This document shows, piece by piece, positions 5,909-7,934 of a stretch of 7,934 nt of DNA. Positions within the stretch are counted from its first letter, which is position 1, and each line of letters starts with the position of its first letter. The position numbers and the translations under genes are program-made. This DNA comes from Bacteroidales bacterium (GTDB lineage Bacteria; Bacteroidota; Bacteroidia; Bacteroidales; UBA4181), in assembly GCA_031264715.1 (NCBI GenBank), contig JAISDP010000165.1, forward strand, positions 1 to 7,934. The letters are read 5' to 3'. The notes below the pieces were generated by a model, which saw only the letters and a list, made by a program, of their open reading frames with translations, was not told where the DNA came from and searched no databases.

Positions 5909-7669
5909 ATGTTTATGGGCCTTTTTAAAATTTTTTACAAAAATATAACTTTTTTTATTTCCTTATATTTTATCTGTCAGATTCTTTCTACAGGTATTTG
6001 TGTTGCCATAAACACCGGAGAAAGAACGAATTATTTTACTATTGGCAATATAAGATCATCAGAACCGTTTCTGAAACCGATAATGGTTATTAATACGATA
6101 AAAGATCAAAATTTGTTTGCTTTTTGGCAAAAAAAATTTCCGGACAAATATACAAAATCCAGTTTTAAAAGAAAAAAAGATTTGGAAGTTAAATTGAATT
6201 GTTGTGATTATATGATGCTTACAAATATTGCTGTCTTCCCAAAAAATTTTGTTTTAGCCCCTGTTTTTTTATTTCCCGGTTGGATTGATAACGCTCTTTT
6301 TGGGTGGATGCTGTTGCCGGCTGTTGTTTTGGCTGCCCTGACGGGATATTTGTATGGAAGGAGGAGGGGACAACGAATGACGGTTGTTAAGGGATATCCT
6401 GTCAATGCCCCGCCACCGGTTGTATTGTCGAGGAAAGACCGGTATGAGGCGCTGGCTGAAGAGGAAAAGCCTTTCATCCAAAAATACGACACGGTAACGG
6501 TACTGTTTGCCGATATTGAGGGGTTTTCGGAGATTACCGACAGCCTCGAACCCGAAACCCTCCTGGATGAGTTGAACAGCTTCTTCTTTTATTTTGATAC
6601 CATTATAGACCGCTACCACATTGAGAAGATCAAGACTATGGGCGACGCATACATGTGCGCAGGCGGAATACCGCAAAAAAACCATACCAATCCTGTGGAT
6701 GTGATACTGGTGGCGCTGGATGTGCAGAATCACCTCACCCGGCTGAGCGAGCAGAACCCCAATGTATGGTTGGTGAGGATCGGCATCCATACGGGGCAGG
6801 TGGTTGCCGGGATGCTCGGGCACAAGAAACTGTCGTTCGACATATGGGGGCATACGGTAAATGTGGCTTCGCGGTTGGAATCGTCGTGCAAGGCAGGTAA
6901 AATAAATATTTCGGGAACCACTTACAAAAAAATAGAACGGTATTTCGATTGTGAATACCAGGGAATACTGCCCCATACAAATGATGTTTCGTATTATGTG
7001 AATGGGCTGAAACCCGAATTTGTCGAGAATGACGCCGACGGGCAGCCTGTTCCCAACCATGCTTTTTTTGTGCAGATGCAGTTGCTCCGGCTTGGCGATC
7101 TTGAAGAATATGTGGAAAGTATGATGACGGATACTTCTTCGAACCTGTTTTTCCATAATTTCAAGCATACGCTGGATGTGTATGAGCAGGTGGAACTGCT
7201 GGCACATTCGGAAAATATAAAGGATGAGGATACCTTGCTGTTAAAGACGGCCGCATTAATGCACGATATCGGTTACGCCATTTCGTACGATCATGATATT
7301 CACGCCCTAAGCGAAGATATTGCACGCGAAACCCTGCCGCTTTTTCATTACAAGCCACAACAGATCGAAAAGGTTTACCGCTTGATGAAAGCGGCACACT
7401 GCGAATCGACCCCAAACGGAATCCTGGAAGAAATCATGCACGATGCCCACCAAATGTATTTCGGGCGGGCGGATTATATCATGCGGTTGATGAACCTGTA
7501 CCGCGAACGGGAGGAACATCATATTCCCGTGGACAAAACCAAGTGGCTTCAAAGCCAGATCAGTTATTTGGCCAGTCATCGTTTTTATACGCGAGCTGCC
7601 AGGGAACTGGTCAAGGTATCCGCCGACCAGCAGATAGCCAACACCGAAGGGCTGCTTACCGGCGGGTGA
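5909..7669 (+). CDS. Membrane class III adenylate cyclase fused to a C-terminal HD phosphohydrolase domain
   Basis: Residue numbers count from the upstream ATG at 5837, which overlaps the divergent gene; I prefer ATG 5909 (residue 25), with 5915, 6083, 6212 and 6308 as alternatives. A hydrophobic segment (36-58), a presumed extracytoplasmic region and a second helix (about 153-173, then GRRRG) precede the catalytic part. The cyclase domain (about 215-390) shows metal ligands D226 (FADIEGF) and D270 (KTMGDAYM), adenine-selecting K266 and D335 (FDIWGHTVNVASRLE), and transition-state residues N342 and R346. The complete set predicts a homodimeric ATP-to-cAMP cyclase. The HD domain (about 438-590) has HNFKHT (440-445), MHDIGY (475-480), H489, H521 and MHDAHQMYFGR (534-544), so the H...HD...D ligands are present. 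Its HD substrate is unknown. The first ~155 codons are AT-rich, unlike the rest. Confidence 0.85.
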   Translation: MFMGLFKIFYKNITFFISLYFICQILSTGICVAINTGERTNYFTIGNIRSSEPFLKPIMVINTIKDQNLFAFWQKKFPDKYTKSSFKRKKDLEVKLNCCDYMMLTNIAVFPKNFVLAPVFLFPGWIDNALFGWMLLPAVVLAALTGYLYGRRRGQRMTVVKGYPVNAPPPVVLSRKDRYEALAEEEKPFIQKYDTVTVLFADIEGFSEITDSLEPETLLDELNSFFFYFDTIIDRYHIEKIKTMGDAYMCAGGIPQKNHTNPVDVILVALDVQNHLTRLSEQNPNVWLVRIGIHTGQVVAGMLGHKKLSFDIWGHTVNVASRLESSCKAGKINISGTTYKKIERYFDCEYQGILPHTNDVSYYVNGLKPEFVENDADGQPVPNHAFFVQMQLLRLGDLEEYVESMMTDTSSNLFFHNFKHTLDVYEQVELLAHSENIKDEDTLLLKTAALMHDIGYAISYDHDIHALSEDIARETLPLFHYKPQQIEKVYRLMKAAHCESTPNGILEEIMHDAHQMYFGRADYIMRLMNLYREREEHHIPVDKTKWLQSQISYLASHRFYTRAARELVKVSADQQIANTEGLLTGG

Positions 7670-7681
7670 TCTGCTAACTCC

Positions 7682-7724
7682 TGTTCCGCGCCGCTGAGCC
7701 GAATTTGCAATTCGGCTCGGAACA
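7682..7724. repeat. Nested perfect palindrome with TGC loop downstream of the cyclase-HD gene
   Basis: GAGCCGAATT (7696-7705) and AATTCGGCTC (7709-7718) are perfect inverted copies around TGC. Outside them TGTTCCG (7682-7688) pairs with CGGAACA (7718-7724), leaving about seven unpaired bases on the left side only. It begins 12 bases after the cyclase-HD stop. No T-run follows, so it is not a classic intrinsic terminator, but such a stem may protect the 3' end of the transcript or stop transcription in another way. The same AATTTGCAATT core recurs at 7731-7741, suggesting a dispersed repeat family. Confidence 0.7.
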
Positions 7725-7729
7725 TCAGG

Positions 7730-7742
7730 CAATTTGCAATTG
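7730..7742. repeat. Second, shorter TGC-loop palindrome
   Basis: CAATT (7730-7734) and AATTG (7738-7742) flank the same TGC loop as the larger palindrome at 7696-7718, sharing the 11-mer AATTTGCAATT with it. Different flanking pairs around an identical loop suggest two members of one repeat family. Confidence 0.5.
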
Positions 7743-7750
7743 TCTTTGCC

Positions 7751-7777
7751 GGGATTGCATCGCGTCTCTACAACGCA
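7751..7777. repeat. Possible half of a GTAG-type REP (GCATCGCGTCTCTAC)
   Basis: The stretch GCATCGCGTCTCTAC reads GTAGAGACGCGATGC on the other strand, i.e. the GTAG tetranucleotide followed by AGACGCGAT. From memory, full palindromes built on this arm occur in Bacteroidota and cyanobacteria. Only one arm is present here, so it may be a decayed copy or chance. Confidence 0.3.
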
Positions 7778-7794
7778 ACACACCGCATTTCCAC

Positions 7795-7813
7795 CCCGTC
7801 AGGGACGGCATAT
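7795..7813 (-). repeat. REP-like unit 1, inverted orientation
   Basis: Read on the minus strand this is ATATGCC followed by GTCCC-TGAC-GGGG(T), the same plan as the two plus-strand units that follow: ATATG(T/C)C, a five-base arm, loop TGAC or TAAC, and a complementary arm. The outer pairs in this copy are wobble (G-T) pairs. An alternative fold is CCGTC-AGG-GACGG. Confidence 0.5.
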
Positions 7814-7818
7814 CGATC

Positions 7819-7834
7819 GTCTTCTACCAATATG
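7819..7834 (+). repeat. Exact 16-bp direct repeat, copy 1
   Basis: GTCTTCTACCAATATG occurs here and again at 7919-7934, exactly 100 bases apart. A diverged copy, TTTTCTACCCATATG, lies at 7875-7889. These are linkers between the hairpin units and show that the region was built by repeated duplication. Confidence 0.7.
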
Positions 7835-7850
7835 TCATTCCTGACGGAAT
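7830..7850 (+). repeat. REP-like unit 2
   Basis: ATATGTC is followed by ATTCC (7837-7841), loop TGAC and GGAAT (7846-7850), a perfect five-pair hairpin. The arms differ from unit 3 at paired positions while the loop and ATATGTC lead are conserved. The unit is preceded by the repeated 16-mer ending CTACCAATATG. Confidence 0.6.
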
Positions 7851-7884
7851 TATCAATATGTCGTCAATATGTCGTTTTCTACCC

Positions 7885-7908
7885 ATATGTCGCCCCTAAC
7901 GGGGCTAC
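7885..7908 (+). repeat. REP-like unit 3 with CTAC/GTAG flank
   Basis: ATATGTC (7885-7891) is followed by GCCCC (7892-7896), loop TAAC and GGGGC (7901-7905). CTAC at 7905-7908 reads GTAG on the minus strand directly before the stem, the tetranucleotide-plus-palindrome layout of REP elements handled by RAYT (REP-associated tyrosine) transposases. No RAYT gene lies in the window. Confidence 0.6.
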
Positions 7909-7918
7909 CAATTATGAT

Positions 7919-7934
7919 GTCTTCTACCAATATG
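7919..7934 (+). repeat. Exact 16-bp direct repeat, copy 2, running off the window
   Basis: This copy is identical to 7819-7834 and ends at the last base of the window, so a further hairpin unit probably continues beyond it. Confidence 0.7.

Noticed and set aside
6269..7207. 312-codon reverse frame opposite the cyclase-HD gene
   Set aside because: The forward frame contains complete cyclase and HD motifs over the same bases; the reverse product is rich in His, Arg and Pro with no domain pattern.
5012..7669. Pycsar- or CBASS-like anti-phage system
   Set aside because: The cyclase has adenylate-cyclase-type K/D residues and is a membrane receptor-like protein. No separate effector (membrane, TIR, nuclease or phospholipase) gene adjoins it; the Usp protein is not a known effector.
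7307..7783. 158-codon reverse frame over the HD domain and 3' repeats
   Set aside because: It runs opposite the HD motifs and begins in palindromic repeats; low-complexity composition gives no support.
7705..7899. 64-codon forward frame in the 3' intergenic repeats
   Set aside because: It consists of the hairpin and linker repeats read as protein; such spurious frames are common in repeat zones.
7795..7934. CRISPR array
   Set aside because: Repeats are irregular in length and orientation, spacers are not unique units of constant size, and no cas gene is present; the units fit REP-like palindromes.

Overview
The window looks like chromosomal DNA from a member of the Bacteroidota, probably Bacteroidales-like. 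Evidence: a predicted secreted apiosidase-type glycoside hydrolase (DUF4038 plus collagen-binding-like domain), no clear Shine-Dalgarno sites but A/T-rich leaders, one good TAnnTTTG promoter-type box, and sensor and universal-stress-protein sequences of Bacteroidota style. No rRNA, tRNA, CRISPR array, transposase or phage gene was seen.

Layout. Positions 1-117 hold the 3' end of a rightward gene I cannot name. Four leftward genes follow in map order: a secreted glycoside hydrolase (134-1603), a membrane HAMP-GAF-PAS sensor without an output domain (1731-3671), a diacylglycerol/sphingosine-kinase-family lipid kinase (3877-4830) and a tandem universal stress protein (5012-5848). Gaps of 127 to 205 bp separate them, so they need not form one operon. 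A short, very AT-rich divergent region leads into one rightward gene (about 5909-7669), a membrane class III adenylate cyclase fused to a C-terminal HD phosphohydrolase domain. The last 265 bases contain no gene and are packed with palindromic intergenic repeats.

How the genes may work together. Four adjacent genes concern sensing, stress or second messengers: GAF/PAS sensor, lipid kinase, nucleotide-binding stress protein and cyclase-HD. Co-function is inference from proximity only. The glycoside hydrolase is more likely part of a separate carbohydrate-use locus.

Most notable points: (i) the cyclase-HD fusion keeps every expected cyclase residue and the HD metal ligands, so one membrane protein might both make and act on a cyclic nucleotide or related product; (ii) its first ~155 codons are about 27 % GC, jumping to about 56 % at position ~6300 inside one open frame; (iii) the 3' intergenic region carries REP-like hairpins whose arms differ in sequence yet keep pairing, flanked in one case by the GTAG tetranucleotide typical of REP elements mobilised by RAYT transposases.
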